A model generated the notes under the pieces. The model had not been told where the DNA came from, searched no databases, and saw only the letters and a program-made list of their open reading frames with translations. Positions 11,702 through 22,652 of a DNA stretch of 64,000 nucleotides are shown here, piece after piece; position 1 is the first letter of the stretch, and the number at the start of each line of letters is the position of its first letter. This DNA comes from Ascaphus truei (taxonomy: Eukaryota > Chordata > Amphibia > Anura > Ascaphidae), in assembly GCA_036426205.1 (NCBI GenBank), contig CM071571.1, positions 116,400,502-116,464,501 on the forward strand, written 5' to 3'. A program made the translations under genes and the position numbers.

Positions 11702-12015
11702 GTTTGCTGTTTGAATTGGGATTGAGTCCTGTTTCAGGAGCTGCACTTTCTAAAGCAGCGGTGCGCAAACTGGGGGGCGCGCCCCCTTTGGGGGGTCGCA
11801 AGATTATGTAGGGGGGGCGCGGGCTGCTTGCAGGGAAACCTGGGGGCGGGCAGAGCTGTGCACGGGCAGCCAGAAGCTCAATGCTGCTGCTTCTATGTCT
11901 GTGTCTTGCAGAGGGGGCGGGGCTTCTCTCTGCACACAGACAGCACCTCCTTCTCTTCCTGTCTGCTTCCCGCACCAGTTTTCAGCAGCATGGGGGGTTG
12001 GGGGATTGGAGCATG

Positions 12016-13035
12016 TCGACCCCCAGGTGAAAGTGTGTGTGTGTGTGTGTATTGAGTTTGTGTGTGTGGGGGGGGGGGGGGGATTGAGTGTGTGTGTGGG
12101 GGGGTGGGATTGTTGTTTGGGTGTGGGCTGGGTGGGGGGGGGATTGAGTGTGGTGTGTGGGGGGGGGGGGTTGAGCGGTGTGTGGGGGGGAGGGGTGGTG
12201 AGTGTGTGGTGTGTGGGGGGGGATTGAGGGGGGCTTGAGTGTGTGGTGGGGCTGGGGGCGGGGGGGGATGAGTGTGTGGTGGGGGGGCGGGATTGGGGTG
12301 GGGGGTGAGGTGTGGGGGGATGGAGTGTGTGTGTGTGGGGGGATTGAGTGTGTAGTGGGGATGAGGGGTGTGGGGATTGAGTGGTGTGTGTGGGGATTGA
12401 GTGTGTGTGGAGGGATGAGTGTGTGGGGGATGAGTGTGTGTGGGGAGTGAGTGTGTGTGGGGATGGGTGTGTGTGTGGGGGGGTGTGGGTGTTGTGTGTG
12501 TGGATTGGTGTGTGTGTGTGTATTGTGTGTGGGTGGGGGATGGTGTGTGTGGAGGGATTGACGGATGTGTGGGGATTGTGTGTGTGTGGGGATTGACGGT
12601 GTGTGGTGGATGAGTGGTGTGGTGGGTGGGATCTTGTGTGTGTGGGGGGGATTGTGTGTGGGGGGGATGTGAGGTGGTGTGTGTGTGTGTGTGTGTGTGT
12701 GTACTGTGTGGTGGGGCGGGAGTGGGGTGTGTGTGCGGGGGTAGGGGGGGGGTGTGTGGGTGGGGGGCGCGGGACTGAATGTGTTGTGGGGGGGGGATTT
12801 GTGTGGGTGTTGTGTGTGGGGTGTGGGTGTTATTTGAGTGGTGAGGGGGCGCGTGGTGTGTGTGTGTGGGGGGATTGAGTGTGTGGTGGGTGGGGGGGAT
12901 TGAGTGAGTGTGTGTGTGTGTGGTGCGTTGATTGAGTGCATGTGGTGTGTGTGTGTGTTTTGTGTGTGGGATTGATTGAGTGTATGTGGTGAGTGTGTGT
13001 GTTTATGTGGTGATTGATTGAGAGAGTGTGTGTTT
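12016..13035. repeat. TG/GGGG-rich micro- and minisatellite
   Basis: About 1 kb consists of variants of TGTGTGTGGGGGGATTGAG with pure (TG)n tracts (for example 12679-12701). The long His/Thr/Pro-rich minus-strand frame here is a by-product of the repeat. Confidence 0.95.
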
Positions 13036-13732
13036 TAATGCAGTGGTGTTGCAAACTGGGGGGGGGCAATGAGGCGCAAGATTATTTAAGGGGGCGCAGG
13101 CGGCGTGCGACAAAAACTGGGTGCGTGGGCCGGCAGACGCTGTGCGCGGGAGGACGCAAAAGCTGTGCGCGAGGGGCGGCCAAGAAGATGTGCACGGGCG
13201 GGCAGCCGAAGATGTGTGCGGGTGGCTGAACAGGATAGTGCAGGTGGCGGCCACGTGATGGTGTGTGAGCGCACGCGCAGGGGCTTCGGAGGTACGGGGA
13301 GGAGCATGCCCAAGCACGGTGAAGTCAAACGCCCCTCCTTCGGTGTCTGCCCTGAAATAGCACTGTGTTCCTGCTCTCCTCCACTGGCAACCTGCTTCGC
13401 TGCAATCCTATGCAAGTGAAAGGGTAGGCTGCCACTATATCAATCACACTATGAAAGTACAGAAATAATAAAAAAGAAAGTGAAAACACAACATTGAAAA
13501 CGGAAAAAAAAAAATAATACAGTAGGTAGAAGTGTGGATGACAATGGGGATAGCAAGCCAAAAAGCATGGAGGGGAAGGAAGAAAAAAAAGGGGGGTGAG
13601 AGGAACTGGAGGTAGCAAAGAGGTGGATGAATGCCCCCCCAAAGGATTGCCTTTGTGCACGTACACTCTCCCAAGCTTGGAGCTTGGGGAGACAAACAAA
13701 ATTGACTTTGAAGTGCGCTCAGCAGCAGTCAA

Positions 13733-13758
13733 CACACACACACACACACACACACACA
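13733..13758. repeat. (CA)n microsatellite
   Basis: About thirteen CA dinucleotides sit in the distal part of the hAT element. Confidence 0.95.
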
Positions 13759-14062
13759 GCCCCACACAAACAGCCCCGATCCACGCTTGCAAAATTATGC
13801 AGGACACCCTGTGCTCATGCTTGGAGAGTTGGTGATGTCACCGCTCTCAGCGGCAGCGTGGACGCAGCCTAATTTTGCAAGCGCGAGCTGTTGAAATATG
13901 TAAGTATTTAAACATATTTGGATTTATATTGTATACCGTTTAATAAAGGGTTTTTTTTTTTTTTTCATGTGATTTTGATTACATCAGGCAGGGGGGCCCG
14001 AGAAATTTTATGGATGAAAAGGGGGGCTCGGCATAAAAAGTTTGCTCACCCCTGTTCTAAAG

Positions 14063-14330
14063 GACAGTATATTTGCTTTTTTTCTGTTCAAGTGGTGTTA
14101 TTTGCGCTTATTTCCTTTTATCACTATTGGAAAGAGAAATATATCTGCGAAAATGCTCTGCAGCGCTCACCATACAGGCTGCCAACAGAGGAATGAAAAC
14201 TCATCGGCTAAATAGCCAGAATAAAGCAGCCTGCCTTTCCAATCCATATGTAGAATGCAACGTCAACAAAATAATTATGAACATTTGAAGCAGAGTGACA
14301 TGGATGTCTTACAGTATCTCAACTTCCTGG
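14063..14330 (+). pseudogene. Coiled-coil/IQ-motif gene, copy A (IQ part)
   Basis: After the hAT target duplication the sequence again resembles copy B at 17.28-17.48 kb. One frame reads CSAALTIQAANRGMKTHRL (about 14149-14205), a good IQ motif (IQ then RG). The next reads KAACL then, after a slip, MQRQQNNYEHLKQS (about 14225-14297). Spacing of about 25 residues between IQ units resembles myosin-neck or ASPM-type arrays. Frames are broken; no function is implied for this copy. Confidence 0.55.
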
Positions 14331-14946
14331 AAATGAAATGGGACCACCTACCCCGTATCTTGGACAATCTGCACCCTGTGAGGAGACCGGAGAGGTGGAA
14401 GGTGCCTTGGATGGTAATGACAAAGGATGATGGGAAAAGGGATCCCAAGATGTCCCCTGAAGAGGAAAGAGCCATGGAAGTTGTTTCGGTTGGCGTACCT
14501 GTTGTCAGGACTGACCTACTAAGGTCTGTTTTCTTGTCTGCACCATTTAGCAGACAGCTGTGCTTGCTGCAAAACCGGCCTCCCTAAGCCTATAAGAAGC
14601 CACCTGTTACTCATCTCTGGACTTCTAAACAGCCTTGCTAGATGGACCCTGTTTTCTGCCCTACTTGCAGCCCCGTTTATATCCCTGTTTTGTAACCTGT
14701 TTGCAGCCTCACTGCCCCAAAGTACTGACCAATAGAAAGGCAGAAAATGATTTAGTCGCCTTAAATGTCAAAGCTAGGTGGCTACTGTATATGTAACTGT
14801 CCATGCTGTCCTTTGAATGGGCTCAATCTATAGCAGAGCAGTCTCATGAACTTCTGTATGCTGATTAATAAAATTACTCCACTAGATTTTTTGCCTTATG
14901 ATTCTGACCAACTCACTGGACAGCAATAATTTGCGTCGAGTTAACG
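14331..14946. other. No gene recognised; possible LTR-like remnant
   Basis: An open stretch to 14587 continues copy A without recognisable domains. The sequence from about 14500 (TGTCAGGACTGACC) to 14930, with AATAAAATTA at 14866, may be a degraded LTR, but no termini or duplication could be fixed. Confidence 0.3.
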
Positions 14947-15312
14947 ATGCCTGTGATGTCATCTGAGTCTTCTTATGATGCTATCAAATCTGAATCTTCA
15001 TGGGAATCTCTTCATGGTCAGCGTTTTTTTGTGTCTGAAAAATCAGAATGCCACAAACAGCTGACGTCTTCTGATTCATTTTGCATATCAAGACTTATAG
15101 AACCAATTAATTCTGTCTTAGAGGTGTTAGCTGACCAATTACCTTCTCTGTTGGATACACTTCCTCTATCTGATTTAACAGATGAATCTGACACTACCTC
15201 TGAGCTACTGAACTTGTCCTTTTTGCCTTCATTGCTAAAACTGTCAGAGGTGGCAGTCACAAAGGAACTGTCTAGTTTGAAGTCTGCTACCGGTCCGAGA
15301 AGGTCCCTGTGA
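14947..15312 (+). CDS. Unrecognised Ser/Leu-rich acidic ORF (121 aa)
   Basis: An open frame with many Ser, Glu and Leu residues (for example SSESSYDAIKSESSWESL near the start) runs up to the first bases of the downstream LTR, where its stop lies. No family was recognised. It could be a 3' remnant of copy A or another retroelement product, or chance. Confidence 0.25.
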   Translation: MPVMSSESSYDAIKSESSWESLHGQRFFVSEKSECHKQLTSSDSFCISRLIEPINSVLEVLADQLPSLLDTLPLSDLTDESDTTSELLNLSFLPSLLKLSEVAVTKELSSLKSATGPRRSL

Positions 15313-15784
15313 CAAGGCTTTACCTCGGTTTAAAAGGCAGCCCATATAAAGCCTGTCTGTAGATAATGAGTACAGCTGGGAACTGGTTAATTTTAGCTAG
15401 AATCAATTAGCTAGTCTCCACCTGGCTCATCAAGCAAGTTTAAAAGTGTGATGCTCAAACTGCATGGTGCTAGCACAGAGGGACTGTGCTGCCAGAGAGA
15501 TCCAAAGGAAATAGATCTCTCTAGCATTGAGGAAGTGTGTGCTGCTAAAGAGAGACCCCAGAGGTTCCAGGATGCAGCAGACACTGGAAACCGCCAGAGG
15601 GTGCACCATCATCGACATCATCCAAGACACAGACCCTGCTTCTAGGTATCTCTTTGGACTTTTGGGGTCAGAGGTTGGCATGACATAAAGCTATACTATT
15701 TAGAGTCATGGGCTAAATAAAAGCCATCGTTTATTTTCCCTTAACTACATCTCCCTGATTAGACCTCTTTACATGTCTCCTACA
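15308..15784 (+). mobile_element. 5' LTR of the copy-B element
   Basis: A 477-bp segment starts TGTGACAAGG and ends CTCCTACA, with AATAAA near 15716 and a downstream T-rich tail. A PBS-like sequence follows after 2 nt. No matching 3' LTR was found downstream of copy B, so the element appears truncated. A related LTR fragment lies at 59298-59700. Confidence 0.65.
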
Positions 15785-15786
15785 TA

Positions 15787-15804
15787 TGGTCTGAGAAGGG
15801 GGAT
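15787..15804 (+). promoter_or_regulatory. Primer-binding-site-like sequence (copy-B element)
   Basis: TGGTCTGAGAAGGGGGAT begins 2 nt after the LTR end. The copy-C element has TGGTGTCCGAAGTGGGAC at the same distance. TGG complements the CCA of a tRNA 3' end. The specific tRNA is not identified. Confidence 0.5.
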
Positions 15805-15853
15805 GAGAGGTGGCCCATGAATTTCAAATGGGCCCCGGAGACCATCTGGGAAA

Positions 15854-17800
15854 ATGTGTGCACTTTTGTTTTCCTACACTCCTTGCTTACAGTTTCTACA
15901 ACAGATTGAGCAACCAAAAGTAAGAACAAAAGAACAACATGCAGAATTGACAACAATCAAAGGGCTAGATTACCAGGCAAAATGGCTACACTGCACTAGA
16001 GAAAGCTACAATGCCTGTCTGATTGAGGGGACTGTGACAAATGATGACCAACAAAAGGTACTGACTCGTGATCAGTCTACTCCAGCAGATGTACAAAAAA
16101 CAACAAAAAGCCTTTGGTTTTTAAAATGGGCGCTCAGAAAAATGTAAATTCTACAGAGGCGCTTGTGAGTGTTACAAACTCTGCAAGTGAAGTCTACCCA
16201 TCAGTAGGACTACCAGCTGGGGTACTAGCACATATGGAGAAAAGCACTGCAATAGCACCTCCCAAAGTCAGGGGGAAGAATACACCTGATACCGCCAAAA
16301 TGGAGGGCAAAATGTGGGGTTTCTGAAGATGCACTGCAATCAAACCAGGGACAATTGTTTTAAGAAGTTCTGGGCAAGCAGGCCTGACACATTGGCCTAC
16401 TACAGCACAATCTGTTGCAGCAGGGTGAACAACAGGATCAACGTTTAACATCTCTGGAGACGGTGAATGCTGAACTTATCTCCATGGACTCAAAGGGAGG
16501 CCCTCCATATCAGTATAGAGCTGGGACAATCTCAAAAGGAGTTTTGTAGCTTCTGTACGGAGCTTGAAGTCTCTCAGGAAGAGGTTCGCAGTCTCTGTGT
16601 GGCACTGGTGGTCTAGAAAGAGTTTCATAGTTTCGGTACCAAGCGAGAGATCTTCAGGGAAGAGGCTCATGCTCTCAGTACAAAGCTGGATGTCTCTCTT
16701 CAGGAGGTCAGCGGTCTCAGGACAGACTTGGACAGCTTCCAGAATGAAGTTCACATACTCCCCATAGAGCAGGAAGGCCCACACCAGGATATCAGCAGTC
16801 TCCAGACAGAAATGGAAAACTCTTAAAAGCAATTTCACAGTCTCGCAGCGGAGCTTAAAGTCTCTCAAAAAGATGTCCACAGTCTTACTACGGCTCTTGA
16901 AGTCTCTCAAAAAGAGCTTCATGCCCTCAACATAGAGCTATCAATCTCACACCAGGAAACCCTGTCTCAACTAAAACATGCGTAAATGGAAGGAGGACTA
17001 CGAAAAGGCCCTGAGGGCTATAGAGACTGTGGAAAGAAAGAATAGACACCTGACAGAGGAGGTCTCATATCTGGCTGATCAAGCCAGTAAAGGAGAAGAC
17101 GTTTAGAAGCAACAACTCCAATGAGGAAAGTTGGAAGCACAGTTAGCAATGGCAGAAGCAGAGGGCACTCTTTACCAGGAAAAGCGCAAATACCTGTGTC
17201 TGCATTTGGAACTCTCTCAAATCATAGGAGACTCTGAAAGAGAGAAGGAAACCATAATAACATTCTAGAAATACAGCCAAGCTCTCATCCAAGAAAAATT
17301 GGAGAGAGGTACAGTACATACATGCGAAACCCCACTACAACACTCATCATACATGCTGCTTATCGGGGAATGAAACCTTGCAAGCTTTATCGCCAAACTA
17401 AAGCTACATGCCTTCTCTAGTCAATGTAGAAAATGCAACTACAAAGGAAGAAGTATGAACATTTGAAACAATCGGTAATTGTGGTCCAGTCAAATGTTAG
17501 GAAGTGTCTGCAGCAAAGATGCTACAGGAAGATGAAGGAAGCTGCTTATGGGTTCAGTCCAGATACAGGTTATATGTCACAACCAAGCAAGCTGTTCCTT
17601 GCTATATGCACACCGCAATACCCTCTCAGTGCTACAACCAACGGTCCATAAAACCCAGGGCAAAAGAACAGAATTCGGATTGAGATGGACAATACAAATT
17701 CAGTCTGATTACCGTACTCACAGGGCCCAAACCAGTTTCTCATGATGAAAATAGCGGCTACCAAGATTCAGTCTTTGGCTAGATTAAGTCATAACGGGAT
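15854..17800 (+). pseudogene. Coiled-coil/IQ-motif gene, copy B
   Basis: The first frame (15854-16147) starts MCALLFSYTPCLQFL and is lysine/threonine rich. A slip leads into about 16110-16326. From 16505 to about 16970 one frame encodes roughly eleven tandem 14-residue coiled-coil repeats (TELEVSQEEVRSLC, AELKVSQKDVHSLT, TALEVSQKELHALN). Then a charged helix runs to 17270, and IQ-type helices follow: YSQALIQEKLERG (about 17275), EHLKQSVIVVQSNVRK with QQRCYRKMKEAA (17458-17547), and AATKIQSLAR (about 17757-17787). Stops interrupt several repeats. It sits behind an LTR and PBS-like site, so it is probably the cargo of an LTR element. The parent protein is not identified. Confidence 0.65.
16505..16970 (+). 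repeat. 42-bp tandem array encoding 14-residue heptad pairs
   Basis: About eleven consecutive 42-bp units carry the consensus T-E-L-E-V-S-Q-K-E-V-H-S-L-x. Hydrophobic residues recur at heptad spacing, giving a regular coiled coil. Copies A and C carry fewer units. Confidence 0.8.
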
Positions 17801-18830
17801 TAGTGATCACGCCCCTAAAGATGTAATTGCCTATTTGTCATGCCTTGAAGTGGCTAGCAGGTTTAAGATGCTTTGGCCAAAGGGTTGAACTAAATTACCT
17901 TTTTTCAAGAGAATATATAGGTATTGCACTGTGTATTTTGTCACATTGGAAGTAGCTTATGGCATCTTTGTTTGTTTTTTGTTGTATACATTTAGCCACG
18001 CCTACTAGCACTCCTTTTGACACTTATATACATATATATATATATTATGTGGTAATGTTTGGGGTTTCTCTGAGCTTGTTGGGTATCTGTGTTTATGGGA
18101 AAAGGCACAAGACTACAGGCTGGCGAATGATAAAATGACTAATGTACTGAAATTCAGGGATCCTAAACAATCCTATACAGATAAGGGGGTCGTTATTTTT
18201 GTGAGTAAGCCGGTAAGGGATAAGGAAGCGGTAGACAGGGTCCACTGGTACAGAAGGAGCTTCCAGGCGATGCTACTGCAGTATGGATAACCCGCCAGAC
18301 ATAACTTGGGATTTACCCATACATTGAAGAATTGGTCAGCAACAGCGCCATAGATAATGAAGGACGTCTCAGCATTTTTGTCCATAGCGGAGAAAAGTGA
18401 TATTTACCACAAAGGAGCGTATGTTGATGTTACCCAGAGGCTGCTGGAGCAGGTAATCCCTGACCAGCATGTTTTGGGAATAGCCTTATGGTAGATATTG
18501 TTTCCACCCTTTTATTGTCTGGTCTGGGATTAAAGAATGGGGTTACTGGGAAGCATTCCACCCAATTATAACTATGCAGATGGGTGTAGTTAGAAAGGGT
18601 AAGGTTGTTCGCTCATTGGAGTTCCCCTTAACTCCACTGGTAGAGGAAGAAGCTTACCAGTGGCCTTTGGAAGCTATTGATAATAGGCTTTTCTACAGTG
18701 AAGATGTTTTCCTGAATGTGGCTCTGGCAGAGATTCCAAAAGAGGAACCATTTGGATTCTACCGAGGGTAATAGAAAAAGTGTTGTGCACTAAATATATA
18801 TTGTGAACACTTATAAAAATGACAGCTTTC
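17801..18830. other. No recognisable gene; short unknown ORF at 18574-18771
   Basis: The 65-residue frame at 18574-18771 has no recognised family. The sequence around 18120-18500 looks like broken coding DNA but could not be assigned. A (TA)n tract lies near 18030-18046. Confidence 0.3.
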
Positions 18831-19420
18831 CATTACTACTCACTGTACAGAAGAGAGCACTGAAATATTGGGCTCACCAAAAAAAATCATTCATGCATAG
18901 TCTTACTGTTGAAGAGCAATGAAAAACCAGGAGCTCCCTGCGCCATCAAACAACATGCCCTCTTACTTCCAGAACAAATTCACACACAGACCAACAACCT
19001 GTCCAAAAAACAAATCAACTCAATCGCTAGTGAAATGAATGAACAGTATGCGATGTGGAAAAATTATATCGAACTCTCAAAAAAGCTGGAGACCTATCGC
19101 AGCCTTCAGAGAGAATACACACAGGCATGAGCATGAGTGCTCACCTGGAAATAGAAACAGGCAGACACAAACAGAACTGGAAGTCCAGGGAAATGAGACT
19201 GTGCCAATTGTGTTATCTATCTAGGAGAAGTAGAAGATGAAAGACATTTACTGCTGTGCTGCACACAATACTGTGAAGGGAGAAGTGCCCACTCACAGCT
19301 TTTATCCAGAACTTTAATAATATAGAACAGAACCCAAAAATAGCGATCCTCCTAGGAGAGGACGAAACCACAACACTAAGATGTGTATAAACTGAGATGT
19401 GTATTGCACAAATATTAAAA
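18831..19420 (+). pseudogene. TE-derived ORF fragment with C2HC zinc-finger-like end
   Basis: Broken frames give NNLSKKQINSIASEMNEQYA (about 18987) and, after slips, RLCQLCYL followed by LGEVEDERHLLLCC (about 19198-19265). The spacing C-x2-C with a later H-x3-C resembles the C-terminal knuckle seen in several non-LTR retrotransposon or related mobile-element proteins. The exact family was not resolved. Confidence 0.4.
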
Positions 19421-20590
19421 ATGCACAAAAGTTTTACAAAATTATATTCTATCAATTATGTGACAATATGTGAAAGTGCATAAACATGAAAAACAATATA
19501 AAATTTAAAGAAAATTCAAGAATTGTTCAATCATAATTTAAAACGCAGATCTATAACAGACAGAGACAGCGGAGATAGCTATAGTCCTGGCATTGGATTA
19601 TATTCCTAGAATCGTACCTCTTAGATGTAGTTACTTCAGTTTGAATAAGCCTCTCTGTCCAGGTGGGTATGCAGCTCTGAAACTGAGGTATTCCAATTCT
19701 CACTAGATAGAAGCAATATAAATGAAAGAAAAGCCCATAGCATAATACTATATAATAGTAAAATATCATTATAAACACATGTAAGTGTTACTCTGACTAA
19801 TTTATGATGGATAAAAAAAGCATTCACACTTTTATGGGAAGTATGGTGCCCTTTAGCATGAGTTCTTGGAGCTACTCACCACTCTCCCAGACCCCGTCTA
19901 CTCTTAACTGCTGTTACTTTGGTACTGCCTGTAGGAGACATGGTGGATTTCCAATTGGCATGTGGGATTACTGGGCTAGTTGATTCTCCGCTTTACTGGA
20001 TACGTAACTTGCAAAACTTGCAAAATTCAATCATACGCATTTCGTGACAGTGTCACTTCATTGGGAGAATGATATGATCACCAGGATCTGTCTTTTATAG
20101 TCCCAACAATTGGCCTAATGTTCAATTTACCTGAGCAACCTGAACCTAAAAATTGAACAGTTGTTACATACAAATAATTGTTACATAAGAGGTCTTGGAT
20201 CTATATATAAATATATATAATAGAAATACATTTTTTTTAATGCATTGAAAATAATTTAAAAAGGGAAAATTACAATGACAGAAGTGGAAAATAGTATATA
20301 AAAGTATATACAGTACCTATCCAAAAAAACTACTCATGGCGTTGATCATGTACTGTATGTTCATTTACATTGCTGTACCTATTGGAATGTACAGTGTTTA
20401 TTACAGTAGTTACCAAATAATTTTCATTTTTAATTTCTCTGAAATGGTTCTAGCAAATTGTCTGAAAATGTAGTACAAGTTGCAAAATAATAAATGTAAT
20501 GTTTTGTATCAAGAATCTGATTGATGTTTGTTTTTTATCACAAAAAAAACCTAAAAAAATAATTCCAAGATTGGCGCTGCACTGATTCAG
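19421..20590. mobile_element. Probable 5' terminal region of PLE-3
   Basis: AT-rich non-coding DNA contains the antisense hammerhead-like motif. The left boundary is not determined. No other feature was recognised. Confidence 0.4.
20033..20078 (-). ncRNA. Hammerhead-like motif on 5' side of PLE-3 (antisense to its ORF)
   Basis: On the minus strand the core strand CCAAUGAA is followed by a perfect stem II GUGAC-ACU-GUCAC, then GAAA, UGCG and UA. Two core positions (U4 and G5) differ from consensus. The antisense position upstream of the ORF fits an inverted pseudo-LTR. Confidence 0.55.
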
Positions 20591-20592
20591 TT

Positions 20593-22629
20593 GAAACTTT
20601 TGGCAGATCTACGATAATACAGCGACAAGTTTGCCAATATAGACGTGTTTTGTGATCTCGTAACTAGAGATCTTGAAAATCTATCCAAGTTCAGAATGAT
20701 TGACAACCTAACCAATCCAGAAAAAAATGCTCTTAGAGAACTATCATCTAACACGTCCATTACGATTAAACCATCAGATAAAGGTGGGAACCTGGTCATA
20801 TTAAACAATCTGACAACAAAGCTGAGAATCTAAGACTTCTGTCTGATAGAAATTGTTATGAAGTCCTTGCAAGGGACCCCACCTTTGACTATATTTCAGA
20901 GCTGCGCTCTATCCTGGACAGAGGACTACTAAATAAGGTCATTACTCAAAGGGAGTATGACTTCATCCTAAACAAAAACCCAAGAATAGCAACCTTCTAC
21001 AGTGTTCCTAAGATACACAAACGCAAAACACCACCTCCTGGCCGCCCCATAGTCTCCGGGGTAGGCAATGTCACCGAGAATGCAAGCAGCTACGTCGACA
21101 AAATCCTGAGGCCTTTTGTGGCATCACTACCATCTTATCTGAAGGACACAAAAGATGTCCTCCAGAGACTAGAAGGTATAGTCATTACGCAGGACACCAT
21201 TCTAGTTAGTTTAGATGTAGAAGGACTCTACACGAGTATTTTTCACAACATTGGCCTAGAAGCTACTAAGCACTATTTGCAGACAAGAGGACAACACTTC
21301 GCCACCCACAGCCTATTTGTGATAGATCTTCTCACATTTGTTCTCACTAGGAACTATTTCCTGTTCAATAGTAAGATCTATCATCAGATACAGGGAACGG
21401 CCATGGGGACGAAGTGTGCACCATCCTATGCAAATCTGTATTTGGGATGGTGGGAGGAACGATATGTCTTTTCAGAAGAAATGGAACACTACACGTCACA
21501 CATCATACTATGGACACGTTTCATTGATGACGTGTTTATGCTGTGGCAAGGCACCACTACACTATTAAAAGAATTCATTGAAATCTTAAATCAGAATCAA
21601 CTGAAATTACACCTCACTCTGGAATATAATCAGAACTCTATTTGCTTTCTGGATTTACAACTATCACGAGGGACGGACAATCTGATAGAGACTACAGTCT
21701 TCCGTAAACCAACGGCCACCAACAACCTTCTAGACGCCTCCAGCCACCATCCCAGAACCCTAATTGAGGGCATACCTGTAGGCCAATTCCTTAGACTTAG
21801 GAGAAACTGCAGTACAATCGCAGAATTTGAAATATAGGCCACAGCTATGACTAAACGCTTTCAAGAAAGAGGATATATCAACAAAAGCATAAAGACCGCT
21901 TATAAGAGAGCGAAATACTCTCCACGTGCAAACCTCCTCTTAGACAAAAGATCAACTACTGAGAAGAAAGTGATACGTTTCGTGGGAACATTTAACAAAC
22001 AGTGGAATCTGGCCAGGGAACTTCTCCACAAACACTGGCACATTCTTCTAGCGGACGAGGATATCAGAGAAGTCATTCCGACATTCCCTTCCATGGTCAG
22101 TAGAAGAGCCAAAAACCTCAAAGATATCCTAGTCCACAGCCACTATACGGAGACACCCATACGATCATGGCTACCACCAAAACCACAGGGCAGTTTTTCA
22201 TGCCAACACTGTAAAGCGTGCCAACACATTATCACCACCAAAACTTTACAAAATTGGAACAACTCTCAAACTTATCAGATCAGGAAATTCATCAGTTGCC
22301 AAACCTTTGGAGTCATATATCAAGGACTCTGTAAATGTGGCAAAATCTACATAGGGAAAACCAAACGTCAATTTAAACAGCGTGTACTGGAACACATAGG
22401 TACCATACGCAACAATGTAGATACACCAGTGGCAAGACATATCAACTCTTGCCAAAATGGTAACATCAAATCCATAACATTTACAGGCATTGATCAATTC
22501 TCTCTAGGCCCAAGGAGAGGTGATGTAGACACAGTGTTACTACAGAAGGAAGCACGTTGGATTTATACCTTACATGCATTAACACCTAAAGGCCTCAATG
22601 AAGGTTTTGTTTTCAGTCCCTTCAGATAA
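20593..22629 (+). pseudogene. PLE-3 reverse transcriptase / GIY-YIG endonuclease, nearly intact
   Basis: The best preserved PLE here. From 20821 the frame is open to 22629 apart from one TAG at 21835-21837. The N-terminal piece (20593-20818, ITIKPSDKGGNLVIL) is one frameshift away and itself has one stop. RT motifs: FYSVPKIHK and GRPIVSG (20996-21060), SLDVEGLYTSI (about 21208), GTAMGTKCAPSYANLYLGWW (about 21394) and FIDD at 21520-21531. A CX2CX2C knuckle (FSCQHCKAC, about 22197) precedes a complete nuclease: GVIYQGLCKCGKIYIG (22309-22356), KRQFKQRVLEH with the conserved Arg and His, and EARWIYTL with the conserved acidic residue (about 22549). It ends GLNEGFVFSPFR. The region N-terminal to the RT is missing. 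Confidence 0.92.
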
Positions 22630-22652
22630 CCTCTACTAGTTCATTTTAACAA

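Larger units (their letters stand above)
11756..14054. mobile_element. hAT-type element with 8-bp TSD TTCTAAAG
   Basis: Termini CAGCGGTGCGCAAACT (11756) and AGTTTGCTCACCCCTG (ending 14054) are imperfect inverted repeats. The flanks TTCTAAAG at 11748-11755 and 14055-14062 are identical, an 8-bp duplication as expected for hAT. No transposase is visible. The interior is inflated by a TG-rich array, and a second terminus-like sequence (CAGTGGTGTTGCAAACT) occurs at 13040. Confidence 0.85.

Noticed and set aside
11982..12941. Long His/Thr/Pro-rich minus-strand open frame
   Set aside because: It is the translation of the TG/GGGG satellite, which lacks stop triplets on that strand.
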